NCBI GenBank assembly: GCA_016712355.1
Contig: JADJRF010000005.1
Coordinates: forward strand, 992,001-1,056,000
Direction of reading: 5' to 3'
Length of the DNA: 64,000 bases
Source of the DNA: Vampirovibrionales bacterium
Lineage (GTDB): Bacteria > Cyanobacteriota > Vampirovibrionia > Vampirovibrionales > Vampirovibrionaceae
The notes beneath the pieces are model-generated. The model ran no database searches. It was not told the DNA's origin and saw nothing but the letters and a program-made list of their open reading frames with translations. This document shows positions 40,960 through 49,841 of the stretch, piece by piece. The position numbers and the translations under genes were made by a program. Position 1 is the stretch's first letter. Each line of letters opens with the position of its first letter.

Positions 40960-43227
40960 ATGAGCGCCTCTGTGGTCCTGGCGAAAACCGTCTATGAAAC
41001 CCTGTCTGCACGCCAGCAGGCGGCGCGCGCCATACTTGGGCGGGACGCGCTCACCACGGCGGAAAAAGTTCTTTACGCCCATTTGATTCCCGCCAGCGCG
41101 CCTGTGTCCATTATTCGCGGCCAGACGACGCTGACGCTTCAGCCGGATCGGGTGGCTATGCAGGACGCGACCGCTCAGATGGCCATTCTGCAGTTCATGC
41201 AGGCCGGTCGTCAGACGGTGGCCGTCCCCGCCACCGTGCATTGCGATCACCTGATTCGCGCGCAACTGGGCGCCGATGTCGATAACACGCGCGCTGAGCG
41301 TGATAATGCCGAGGTTTACGAGTTTTTGCGATCAGCGGCGGCCAAATATGGCATGGGATTCTGGAAGCCCGGCAGCGGCATTATTCACCAGGTCGTGCTG
41401 GAGCAGTACGCCTTTCCCGGTGGGCTGATGCTGGGCTCTGACAGCCACACTCCCAATGCGGGCGGCCTTGGCATGATTGCCATTGGCGTGGGCGGCGCAG
41501 ACGTGGCCGACGTCATGGCTGGATTACCCTGGGAGGTCCGCGCGCCCAAGCTGATCGGCGTGCGTCTTACCGGGCGTCTGAGCGGCTGGACGACGCCAAA
41601 AGACGTGATTCTGCGCTTGTGCGGTCTATTGACCACCAAGGGCGGCGCCAACAAGATTGTGGAATACTTCGGCCCCGGATGCGACGCCATCAGCGCGACC
41701 GGCAAGGCGACCATCACCAATATGGGCGCAGAACTCGGGGCGACCACGTCGATTTTTCCTTACGACGCTAAAATGAGCGCTTATCTGCGCTCGACCGGCC
41801 GCAGCGAGATTGCAGATCTCGCCGACGCCCATGCCGCTTTCCTGCGCGCCGATGCCGAGGTGCTGCAACATCCCGAAAATTACTATGATGAGCTCGTCGA
41901 AATCGATCTCACTACCTTGGAGCCGCATGTCGTCGGCCCGCATACGCCGGATCGCGCCCGTCCTATTTCCGACTTTGCGGCTGAAATCAAAAAAGAAGGC
42001 TGGCCTGAGCGCCTGAGCGCCGCTTTAATCGGCAGCTGCACGAATTCTTCTTACGAGGATATGGAGCGGGCGGCCCATATTGCGCGTCAGGCGCGCGCCG
42101 CAGGGCTGCGCGCGCGCAGCACCCTGTGGATTACGCCGGGCTCTGAGCAGGTGCGCCAGACCATCGAGCGAGATGGCCAACTGGCCGATTTTGAAGCTGT
42201 TGGCGCCGTTACGCTATCCAACGCCTGCGGACCCTGCATCGGGAACTGGGATCGTCGGGATTTGACGCCGGGTCAGCCCAACGCGATTTTGACGTCTTTT
42301 AACCGCAATTTTCCGCGCCGAAACGACGGCAGCGCCGATACGCTGGCGTTCATCGCCAGCCCGGATGTAGTCATGGCGCTGGCAATTGCCGGATCCGCCG
42401 TGTTTAATCCGCTTGCCGACGAGGTGGCCGACGGCCTCAAGCTGACCCCTCCCGTTGCGCCGGAACTTCCTCCGGACGGGTTTGCGCTCAGCAGCGTCGG
42501 ATACGAGCCGCCGCCGGTCGATCGCCAGGGGCTGACGGTCGCCGTGTCGCCGGATAGCCAGCGTCTGGAGCTGCTGGCGCCCTTTACGCCGTGGGACGGT
42601 CAGGATTTTATCGCCTTGCCCGTCTTACTGAAAACGCAGGGCCAAACCACTACGGATCACATTTCTCCCGCCGGAAAAGACTGGCTGCCGTTGCGCGGGC
42701 ATCTGTCCGGCATCAGCCATAACATGCTGCTGGGCGCGGTCGACGCCGACACGGGGGTTCCCGCCGAGGCCGTCTCGATGACGGTGTGCGGCGTCGAGCG
42801 CGGGGCGTCGCCCTGGGCTCTGAAAGCGCTGGCCTATAAGGCCGCCGGTCAGGGCTTCGTCATTGTCGGCGATGAAAACTACGGCGAAGGCAGCAGCCGC
42901 GAACATGCCGCCATGACCCCGCGTTTTCTGGGATGTAAAGCGGTCCTGGCGCGCAGCTTTGCGCGGATTCACGAAACCAACCTCAAAAAGCAGGGCGTCT
43001 TGCCGCTGACCTTCCTGAATCCCGCCGACTATCAGCGGATTTCTAAGGGCGACGCGATTACTATCGCGGGTCTGGCTGATCTGGCTCCCGGAGAACCCGT
43101 GTCGATTAGCGTCACGCGGGCAGATGGATCGCAGCAGTCCATGAACGTGCGTCATTCGCTGACGGCTGAACAAATTGCGTGGTTTCGCGCGGGCTCGGCG
43201 ATGAATGCGGCTAACGCGCCGCGTTAA
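40960..43227 (+). CDS. acn: Aconitate hydratase
   Basis: 755 residues, the length of mitochondrial-type single-chain aconitase. Motifs include LMLGSDSHTPNAGGLGMIAIGVGGADVA (in pieces: SDSHT, GVGGAD), the cluster cysteines in IGSCTNSSYEDM and SNACGPCIGNW, and the swivel-domain signature NYGEGSSREHAA. The enzyme isomerises citrate to isocitrate through a 4Fe-4S cluster. AAAGGAG precedes the ATG. Monocistronic, followed by a strong terminator. Confidence 0.96.
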   Translation: MSASVVLAKTVYETLSARQQAARAILGRDALTTAEKVLYAHLIPASAPVSIIRGQTTLTLQPDRVAMQDATAQMAILQFMQAGRQTVAVPATVHCDHLIRAQLGADVDNTRAERDNAEVYEFLRSAAAKYGMGFWKPGSGIIHQVVLEQYAFPGGLMLGSDSHTPNAGGLGMIAIGVGGADVADVMAGLPWEVRAPKLIGVRLTGRLSGWTTPKDVILRLCGLLTTKGGANKIVEYFGPGCDAISATGKATITNMGAELGATTSIFPYDAKMSAYLRSTGRSEIADLADAHAAFLRADAEVLQHPENYYDELVEIDLTTLEPHVVGPHTPDRARPISDFAAEIKKEGWPERLSAALIGSCTNSSYEDMERAAHIARQARAAGLRARSTLWITPGSEQVRQTIERDGQLADFEAVGAVTLSNACGPCIGNWDRRDLTPGQPNAILTSFNRNFPRRNDGSADTLAFIASPDVVMALAIAGSAVFNPLADEVADGLKLTPPVAPELPPDGFALSSVGYEPPPVDRQGLTVAVSPDSQRLELLAPFTPWDGQDFIALPVLLKTQGQTTTDHISPAGKDWLPLRGHLSGISHNMLLGAVDADTGVPAEAVSMTVCGVERGASPWALKALAYKAAGQGFVIVGDENYGEGSSREHAAMTPRFLGCKAVLARSFARIHETNLKKQGVLPLTFLNPADYQRISKGDAITIAGLADLAPGEPVSISVTRADGSQQSMNVRHSLTAEQIAWFRAGSAMNAANAPR

Positions 43228-43252
43228 CGCCGTTAAAACGCCCGCCTGTGAT

Positions 43253-43284
43253 AACGCCGGAATGAAACGAGTCATCCCGGCGTT
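43253..43284. terminator. Intrinsic terminator after aconitase
   Basis: AACGCCGG pairs with CCGGCGTT and ATGA with TCAT around AACGAG, with one internal mismatch. It lies between aconitase and the convergent small secreted gene. Confidence 0.75.
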
Positions 43285-43305
43285 AGAGAGTGTTCTTTTC
43301 AGAAA

Positions 43306-43635
43306 TTACCAGCGGTCGCGGCGGTAAGCGTTCGGGTGATGGCGACGCCCTTCCCATCCGCGATGCCAGCCATTATCGTAGCGATCGCGTTGCGCCCAGG
43401 GGGGAGGGCCGCCGCGCCAGCCGCCCGTTCTGCAGGGACGGCGCTGCCCGCCATAATAATTGCGGTAATCGCCGCGATACGCCATATAAGGAGGCGGATC
43501 GACGTTATAGCGCCACCAGTTTTGCGCGCGGTATTCTTCGCGCTCGCGGTGACGATCCCGGGCGTCGGCCTGACCGCTGGAGGCGGCGAAACCGAAAGCG
43601 AGTAACAAGGCGCAGGCCAAGGCCAGCCGTTTCAT
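43306..43635 (-). CDS. Small secreted Arg/Trp/Tyr-rich protein
   Basis: 109 residues. A classical signal peptide (MKRLALACALLLAFGFAASS, cleavage about residue 25) precedes a mature part rich in Arg, Tyr, Trp, Gly and Pro (RGDYRNYYGGQRRP, WHRGWEGRRHH). No known domain. Two Cys are present at most. A periplasmic or surface protein is inferred. Confidence 0.65.
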   Translation of the reverse strand: MKRLALACALLLAFGFAASSGQADARDRHREREEYRAQNWWRYNVDPPPYMAYRGDYRNYYGGQRRPCRTGGWRGGPPPWAQRDRYDNGWHRGWEGRRHHPNAYRRDRW

Positions 43636-43952
43636 AGGCGAGTCTCCTCAATATTAACAAGTAGGGAAATCAATCCGTCAATCGAAATAGCACGGTATCT
43701 GATGACGCTGCTGCGGGCGACGCGAGCCCCTTTCCTCTCTTTACGCGCGCGTCTGGTAAAAAGTTTCAAGATCGAAAATCGCGATTGCGCGCCTTCCAAA
43801 TCCAGCGCAATGGTTGCGGCCCTGTTGATCTGGACCGACAAATTCCTCTCCAAAAGATCCCCCGTGAAGCCTTCGCCGGCAGGGGATTTTTGCAGTATGC
43901 TGAAAGTGGGTTTTAGGACGCAGCCACCAGCACAGAGAGGCGAAGCTGTCGT
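43636..43952. other. Divergent intergenic region with glgX leader
   Basis: About 315 bases between the small secreted gene and glgX. The notable content is a terminator-like hairpin (43857-43891) close to glgX. No coding sequence is seen. Confidence 0.55.
43857..43891 (+). terminator. Terminator-like hairpin in glgX leader
   Basis: ATCCCC pairs with GGGGAT, with a further GCC/GGC stem in the loop, and is followed directly by TTTTT on the plus strand. It ends 61 bases before the glgX ATG. Since aconitase already has its own terminator and the gene in between is on the other strand, it may be an attenuator or the end of a short leader RNA. Confidence 0.6.
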
Positions 43953-46085
43953 ATGCGGGTTTTTCCGGGACGCCCCTATCCGCTGGGCGCGACGTTTGAC
44001 GGGTTGGGCGTCAATTTTGCGATTTTCTCCTCCAACGCCCATAGCGTGGAACTTTGTCTGTTTGACAAAGAGACCGCTACGCGCGAATCCCGACGCATTG
44101 AACTGCCCGAATATACCGATCAGGTCTGGCATGGCTATCTGCCCGACGTGGGGCCGGGACAGCTCTACGGCTACCGGGTTTATGGCCCCTACGAACCCGA
44201 GCGCGGCCTGCGATTTAATCCCAACAAGCTGTTGGTTGATCCCTACGCCAAGGCCATTGCGCGGCCCATGAAGTGGCACGACGCGATGTTTGGCTATCGC
44301 CGAGGCTCACGCGCCGAAGACATCTCGCTGGATCCGCGCAACAACGCCGCCTATGCGCCTTTGTGCGCGGTGATTGACCAGGCCTTTACCTGGGGCGACG
44401 ATCGGCCCCCGCGCACGCCGTGGCATAAAACCGTCATCTATGAAGCGCACGTCAAGGGCATGACGATGCAACATCCCGACGTCCCCGAAGAACTGCGCGG
44501 AACCTATGCGGGTCTGGTGACGCGCCCTGTGCTGCGGCATCTCAAGTCGCTGGGCGTCACGGCGGTCGAGTTGCTGCCGATTCATCATCGTATTAACGAG
44601 CAGTTTCTCGAAGACATGGGGCTTACCAATTACTGGGGCTATAATACGCTCTCGTATTTCGCCCCCGACCTGCGCTTCGCCTCGCAAAGCGGTTGGGCGG
44701 CGGCCATTCGGGAATTCAAAATGATGGTGCGCGCCCTTCATTCAGAAGGCATCGAGGTGATTCTCGATGTGGTTTACAACCACACCGCCGAAGGCAATCA
44801 TCTGGGGCCGACGCTATCGTTTCGTGGCATCGACAATCCCGCCTATTACCGTCTGTCGGACACCGAGCCGCGCTATTACAAGGATTTCACCGGCTGCGGC
44901 AACACGCTCAACATGCAGCACCCGCGCGTCCTGCAATTGATCATGGACAGCCTGCGCTACTGGATTCAGGAAATGCATGTCGACGGCTTCCGTTTTGATC
45001 TCGCCAGTTCGCTGGCGCGCGAACTGCATGAGGTCGACAAGCTGGGCGCGTTTTTCGATATCATCCATCAGGATCCCGTGATTTCCCAGACCAAGCTCAT
45101 TGCAGAGCCGTGGGATCTGGGCGTCGGCGGTTATCAGGTCGGGAATTTCCCGGTGCTGTGGACCGAGTGGAACGGAAAATACCGCGATTCCATGCGCTCT
45201 TTCTGGAAGGGCGATGGCGGGCGCGTGAGCGATCTGGCCACGCGATTTGCGGGCAGCAGCGACCTGTATCAGGAAGATGGCCGCCTGCCGCACGCCAGCA
45301 TTAATTTTATTACCTGTCACGACGGCTTCACGATGTCCGATCTCGTCAGCTACAACATGAAACACAATGAAGCCAATCAAGAGGACAACCGCGACGGCGA
45401 TAACCATAACCTGAGCTGGAATTGCGGTGTGGAAGGCGAGACCGACGACCCGGAAACCCTGATGCTACGCGCGCGCCAGATGCGCAACATGATGGCGACG
45501 CTGCTGCTGTCGATGGGCGTGCCCATGATTTCCGGCGGCGATGAAATGGCGCGCACGCAATGGGGCAATAACAACGCCTATTGCCAGGACAACGAGATTA
45601 GTTGGACCCGTTGGACGCTGACCCCTGAGGAAGAGTCTTTTCTCGAATTTACGCGGCGGATGGTGCGCCTGCGCTTGAATCAACCGGTGTTGCACCGGCG
45701 GAAATTCTTGCTGGGGCGTGAGTGTCAGCGCAACGGATACCGGGATATCTACTGGTTTTCGGCCTCCGGGCATTTAATGAGCGATCGTCAGTGGTTTGAC
45801 CCGTATAACCATTTTTTGGGCGCGCTGCTCGACGGCGACGCCATTCACGAGATGGACGAGGCAGGATGCCCCTTGCAAGGCGACACGCTGCTGATTCTGA
45901 TGAATGGCGGCGCGGACGCCGTGAGCTTCTCGCTGCCGCATCATCGCGACGGGGTGCAGTGGCGCTTGATCGAAAATACGGCGGATCCGCCGCCCGACGC
46001 CGTGCCGCAATTGCCTGCCGGCGAAATCTTTGTTGTCAGCGGTCGCAGCCTGTGCATTTTTCAGATGCGCGTCGCAAGCGAGTAG
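43953..46085 (+). CDS. glgX: Glycogen debranching enzyme GlgX (GH13 isoamylase type)
   Basis: 710 residues. The N-terminal CBM48-like domain (RPYPLGATFDGLGVNFAIFS, about 7-26) is followed by a GH13 barrel with the four conserved regions: DVVYNHTAEGN, GFRFDLASSLAREL (nucleophile Asp), IAEPWDLG (acid/base Glu) and ITCHDGF. It also has MISGGDEMARTQWGNNNAYCQDNE, typical of GlgX/isoamylase. It hydrolyses alpha-1,6 branches of glycogen trimmed by phosphorylase. The enzyme is a partner in pathway of the GT5 gene at the left edge. Confidence 0.95.
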   Translation: MRVFPGRPYPLGATFDGLGVNFAIFSSNAHSVELCLFDKETATRESRRIELPEYTDQVWHGYLPDVGPGQLYGYRVYGPYEPERGLRFNPNKLLVDPYAKAIARPMKWHDAMFGYRRGSRAEDISLDPRNNAAYAPLCAVIDQAFTWGDDRPPRTPWHKTVIYEAHVKGMTMQHPDVPEELRGTYAGLVTRPVLRHLKSLGVTAVELLPIHHRINEQFLEDMGLTNYWGYNTLSYFAPDLRFASQSGWAAAIREFKMMVRALHSEGIEVILDVVYNHTAEGNHLGPTLSFRGIDNPAYYRLSDTEPRYYKDFTGCGNTLNMQHPRVLQLIMDSLRYWIQEMHVDGFRFDLASSLARELHEVDKLGAFFDIIHQDPVISQTKLIAEPWDLGVGGYQVGNFPVLWTEWNGKYRDSMRSFWKGDGGRVSDLATRFAGSSDLYQEDGRLPHASINFITCHDGFTMSDLVSYNMKHNEANQEDNRDGDNHNLSWNCGVEGETDDPETLMLRARQMRNMMATLLLSMGVPMISGGDEMARTQWGNNNAYCQDNEISWTRWTLTPEEESFLEFTRRMVRLRLNQPVLHRRKFLLGRECQRNGYRDIYWFSASGHLMSDRQWFDPYNHFLGALLDGDAIHEMDEAGCPLQGDTLLILMNGGADAVSFSLPHHRDGVQWRLIENTADPPPDAVPQLPAGEIFVVSGRSLCIFQMRVASE

Positions 46086-46175
46086 CGCGGGCGCGGCGTT
46101 GAACGTGCGGCATCTTTGAGATAGCCTGCCGATATCCGGTGAACTGAAATCCCCTTTTTGCGAGAGCCTTTCGCT

Positions 46176-47393
46176 ATGTCTGACGCGCCCTCTGGTCATC
46201 ACGCCCCCTCCGTCGCCTTTGAAACCCGCGTGCTGGAAGAAGCCCCCAATGAGTTCGGCGCCGTGGTCGCGCCGGTGTATCGCAGCAGCACGTATCGGAT
46301 TGCAGACGTGCGCCAGCCGCTCAATCAGCAAGACGGCTACGTCTATGCGCGCTTTGGCAACCCCAATGTACGCTTGCTCGAAGAGAAACTCGCCGCGCTG
46401 GAAGGCGGCCGCCATGGCCTGTGCTTTGCCAGCGGCATGGGCGCCATTTCGACATTCTGTCTGGCGATCCTGCGCGCAGGCGATCACCTGCTCTGTGACC
46501 GCATTGTGTACGCTGGTACGCGCCATTTCCTGACCATGGTACTCGCTGCAGATTTCGGCGTCGAGGTCGAGTTTGTAGATTTCCGCGACCCGCAGGCCTT
46601 ACAGGCGGCCTTACGACCCCAGACGCGTCTGGTTTATTGCGAATCGCCGACCAATCCGACGATGGACGTCCTTGATCTGGCGGCCCTGGCCGCAATTGCA
46701 AAAGAAGGCGGCGCGCCTCTGGTGGTGGATAATACCTTTGCCAGCCCCTATCTCCAGAATCCGCTGGCGTTGGGCGCAGAGGCGGTCTTGCACAGCCTGA
46801 CCAAGTACATCGGCGGGCATAGTAACGAGATCGGCGGGGCGATTATTCTTAAGGACGATGGCCCGACCCGCCAGGAGCCGTCCTGGATTCAGCGCTTGCG
46901 CCTGTATCAGACGATGATCGGCGCGACGCTGTCGCCGGATGCCGCATGGCAACTGAATCAAGGCATCAAAACCCTGCCGCTGCGCATGCGCGCTCATTGC
47001 GAGAATGCCATGGCGCTGGCGCGATTTTTGCAGGGACATCCGCAGGTTCGTGACGTATTTTATCCCGGGCTGCCGTCTCATCCGGCTCATGAAATCGTAA
47101 AACGCCAGATGCCAAGAGGCTTCGGCGGGATGCTCGCTTTCGAGACGCGGGGCGGATTATCGCAGGCCCGCGCGTTTCTGGCGGAAATTGGCCCGCCGTA
47201 TACGACGGCCGTCAGTCTGGGAGGCGTGGAAAGCCTGATTTGCGGCGGTCAGGCGCTTTATCCTACTCTGGACGAAGACGCGCTGACGGCGATGGGGGTG
47301 GCCCCGGGTTTAATCCGCGTCTCAGCGGGCGTCGAGGCCATTGACGATCTGACGCGCGAAATGGACCGCGCCTTGAACGCCGTCGCGCCATGA
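46176..47393 (+). CDS. Cys/Met metabolism PLP enzyme (MetZ/MetB/cystathionine gamma-lyase type)
   Basis: 405 residues of the trans-sulfuration PLP family. Signatures are YARFGNPNVRLLEEKLAALEG, FASGMGAISTFCLAIL, ESPTNPTMDVLDL, DNTFASPYLQNPL, the PLP-lysine motif HSLTKYIGGHSNEIGG, and SLGGVESLI. Which reaction (O-succinylhomoserine sulfhydrylase, cystathionine synthase or lyase) cannot be fixed from sequence alone. Start is the ATG of MSDAPSGHH. It overlaps aroE by 4 bases (ATGA). Confidence 0.88.
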   Translation: MSDAPSGHHAPSVAFETRVLEEAPNEFGAVVAPVYRSSTYRIADVRQPLNQQDGYVYARFGNPNVRLLEEKLAALEGGRHGLCFASGMGAISTFCLAILRAGDHLLCDRIVYAGTRHFLTMVLAADFGVEVEFVDFRDPQALQAALRPQTRLVYCESPTNPTMDVLDLAALAAIAKEGGAPLVVDNTFASPYLQNPLALGAEAVLHSLTKYIGGHSNEIGGAIILKDDGPTRQEPSWIQRLRLYQTMIGATLSPDAAWQLNQGIKTLPLRMRAHCENAMALARFLQGHPQVRDVFYPGLPSHPAHEIVKRQMPRGFGGMLAFETRGGLSQARAFLAEIGPPYTTAVSLGGVESLICGGQALYPTLDEDALTAMGVAPGLIRVSAGVEAIDDLTREMDRALNAVAP

Positions 47394-48253
47394 CATCGCC
47401 TTGGCAACTGGGCGTGATTGGTCATCCGATCGGCCATTCGCTCTCACCCGCGATGCATCGCCTGTTTCTGGAGCGCGCCGGAATGGCCGGCGACTATCTC
47501 GCCTATGACGCGCCGCCCGAGACGCTGGCGATGCGGCTGGCTGCGCTGGCGCAATCGGGCTTGCGCGGGCTCAACGTGACGATTCCCCATAAACGTGCGG
47601 TTATCCCGCACCTGACCCGCGTGGCGCCAGATGCGCAGGTGATTCAGGCCGTGAATACGATTGTCTTTCATCGCGATGGGGCGCGAGAAGGCCTGAATAC
47701 CGATATTGCCGGATTCTGGAACAGCCTGCCTCCGCGCGCGCAGCAATACGCCGTTGAAGGCCATACCCTGCTGCTGGGCGCTGGGGGCGCGTCGCGCGCG
47801 GCGTTGGCGGCGCTCATCGAACGCGGGGCCCAGCGTCTCACGCTGGCCGTGCGTAATCCCGATCGCGCTTACGATGCGCTGATGGCCGCCGATGACCTGT
47901 GTCGTCGCGCGCATTCGGCCTGCGACATTTTGCTGATGGCGCTTTCGGATCTCGCCTCGCTGGGGTCGTATTCACTGGTAATCAACGCCACGTCCATCGG
48001 CATGGGCGATTCCGGGCTGACGCCGTTGAACGCCAGCCAGTTGACCTCGCTGCCCGATGCGTCGTTTGTATACGACGTGGTGTATGGCCGCCGTCCCACG
48101 CGCCTGATTCGTGAATGCGAGTCGCTGGGAATCGAGGCGTGTGACGGGTTGTGGATGTTGGTGCGCCAAGGCGCTGATGCTTTCGAGCGCTGGACGGGCG
48201 CGACGGTCAATGAAGAGGCGGCCCGGGCGGCCTATGACCTGCTTCGCGCTTAA
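47390..48253 (+). CDS. aroE: Shikimate dehydrogenase
   Basis: 287 residues. Substrate motif GHPIGHSLSPAMHR (shikimate contacts Ser-Ser/Thr region), GLNVTIPHKR with the catalytic Lys, NTIVF, the NADP loop LLLGAGGASRAALAAL, NATSIGM and VYDVVYG are all present. It reduces 3-dehydroshikimate in aromatic amino acid synthesis. Translationally coupled (ATGA) to the preceding PLP enzyme gene. Confidence 0.95.
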   Translation: MTSPWQLGVIGHPIGHSLSPAMHRLFLERAGMAGDYLAYDAPPETLAMRLAALAQSGLRGLNVTIPHKRAVIPHLTRVAPDAQVIQAVNTIVFHRDGAREGLNTDIAGFWNSLPPRAQQYAVEGHTLLLGAGGASRAALAALIERGAQRLTLAVRNPDRAYDALMAADDLCRRAHSACDILLMALSDLASLGSYSLVINATSIGMGDSGLTPLNASQLTSLPDASFVYDVVYGRRPTRLIRECESLGIEACDGLWMLVRQGADAFERWTGATVNEEAARAAYDLLRA

Positions 48254-48275
48254 GGCTTGTCGGGCCTGAGTCGGT

Positions 48276-48779
48276 CTAAATTTCGTACTCTTCCTGCCCG
48301 GCCACGGTAATCAGTAGTTTGCCCAGACCGATGTGAAATTTCAGCTTGCGGCCCTTGTTGCCGCCGACGTCGGCTTTTTCCATCGTGACGCCTTCGCGCG
48401 AGAGCGCCGCGCGAATAGCGACCGCGTTGCGCGTGCCGATGTTCAGACTATTGGCCGCGCCGCCGCCGAAGTTAAACAGTTGCGCCCCGCCCGCAATTCG
48501 CGCCGAGATCTGGGCGCGATCCGCGCCGCCTTCGGCGAGTTTTTCCAGCAGAGCGGGAATCGCCGTGTCGGCGTACTTGCCGATGGCGTCTTCTTCCACC
48601 AATCCCACTTGCGTGCTATCGGGCAACAGAATATGCGCCACGCCGCCGATGACGCTCTTTTTGTCGTACATCACCACGGCGATGGCCGAGCTGAGCGAGG
48701 GAATCGTAAACATCATCGCCTTGTTGGCGCTGATACGAATCTCGCCGATGGCCACGTCTTCGGTCAGTTGAATGGGCAT
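48276..48779 (-). CDS. cheD: CheD-like protein lacking the catalytic cysteine
   Basis: 167 residues, CheD fold. It shows IGEIRIS near the start, GGVAHILLPDS with the conserved His (H49), KYADTAIPALLEKL, IAGGAQLFNF, IGTRNAVAIRAAL and GGNKGRKLKF. CheD deamidates glutamines on chemoreceptors through a Cys-His pair. Here the Cys of the usual T-x-G-L-G-S-C-V motif is Ala (A32, in TIPSLSSAIAVVMYD, one residue longer than normal). Catalysis of the known kind is therefore unlikely; a CheC-type binding role is possible. It follows the HDOD gene with a 4-base gap, probably an operon. No receptor or che gene is in the window. Confidence 0.85.
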   Translation of the reverse strand: MPIQLTEDVAIGEIRISANKAMMFTIPSLSSAIAVVMYDKKSVIGGVAHILLPDSTQVGLVEEDAIGKYADTAIPALLEKLAEGGADRAQISARIAGGAQLFNFGGGAANSLNIGTRNAVAIRAALSREGVTMEKADVGGNKGRKLKFHIGLGKLLITVAGQEEYEI

Positions 48780-48783
48780 GGCC

Positions 48784-49704
48784 TCAGGCTCCGCCCTTCA
48801 GCGACTGAATCATCTCTTCCACCAGATGATCCTGGGTGACCAGTTGATCCAGCGTGCGCTCAATAAATGGGGCGCTTAACTGAATGCCGAGCGAGGTGAG
48901 CGCGGTTTCGTCAAAGCCGCTCATCAGCCCGTCGCTGCCCAGGCCGCAGCCCGTCATACGGGTAAAGCAGTCGGCCAGGTGCACCAGACTCACCAGTTTA
49001 TAAACGTCGACTTTGGAGCCGATTGCGGGCGGCTGCTTGGCCAGTAACGACGGCTTGTTCTTGTATTGAATGACCTTGACCAGCGTGTCGGGCAATCCCC
49101 ATTTTTCGGCGATGAGTTTGCCGACCATGCAGTGGTTGAAGCCCAATACTTCCTGCTCGGCCTCGATAAAATCGATGCGTTTCTGCATCGCCAGCCGCTC
49201 AATATCCTGATAGCTGCGGCCCACGTATTCGCCAAGGACAATTTTGCCGATATCGCGCAGCAGGGCGCCGGTAAAGGCCAGTTCGGGATCCACGCCTTGC
49301 GCATGACGCGGCGCCAGATGCCGCGCGTAGACGGCGCAGGTCAGCGCGTTTCGCCACAAGGCGCCGCGATCAAGCCCATAGCCTTCAACAGGTCGATCCA
49401 GCGCAAATTTTGAGATAATGACGTAGACCATGCTCTTGAGCGTATTGAGGCCCAGGATGGCCACTGCGTCCTTGACGGTCGAGATGCGCCGGTTCAGGGC
49501 ATAGGCCGCTGAATTGCACAGGCGCAGCACCTGAGTGGTCATGTCCGGGTCCACCCGGATGATAGCCGCCATGTCTTCGGCGTGCGCGTCCGGGTCTTCC
49601 ATCACCTTGGTGAGGCGAAGGGCGGCCTCCGGCAATTGGGGCAGCTTCTGGACCTTGGCAATCAGTTCTTGAAGCGAAATTTTTTGGGGGGTGGTATAGG
49701 CCAT
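48784..49704 (-). CDS. HDOD domain protein
   Basis: 306 residues. The HDOD domain (about 15-220) shows LPQLPEAALRLTKVMEDP, IIRVDPDMTTQVLRLCNSAAY, STVKDAVAILGLNTLKSMVY, and a GALLRDIGKIVL segment (His-Asp of HD domains changed to RD). HDOD proteins are signalling scaffolds, often with chemotaxis or cyclic-di-GMP proteins. The C-terminal 60 residues are helical. First gene of a two-gene operon with the CheD-like gene. Confidence 0.9.
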   Translation of the reverse strand: MAYTTPQKISLQELIAKVQKLPQLPEAALRLTKVMEDPDAHAEDMAAIIRVDPDMTTQVLRLCNSAAYALNRRISTVKDAVAILGLNTLKSMVYVIISKFALDRPVEGYGLDRGALWRNALTCAVYARHLAPRHAQGVDPELAFTGALLRDIGKIVLGEYVGRSYQDIERLAMQKRIDFIEAEQEVLGFNHCMVGKLIAEKWGLPDTLVKVIQYKNKPSLLAKQPPAIGSKVDVYKLVSLVHLADCFTRMTGCGLGSDGLMSGFDETALTSLGIQLSAPFIERTLDQLVTQDHLVEEMIQSLKGGA

Positions 49705-49841
49705 CGCTCGGCTTTCCTCATTCTGGCTTTAGTTATACCATTGCGCCAACGGCGGCGGATACGGAGGCGGGCCGTAAATCCCCCATCCAGCCGACGCATC
49801 GACGCCGCATTGCGACGATTGGCGATGAAAGCCCGGATCCA

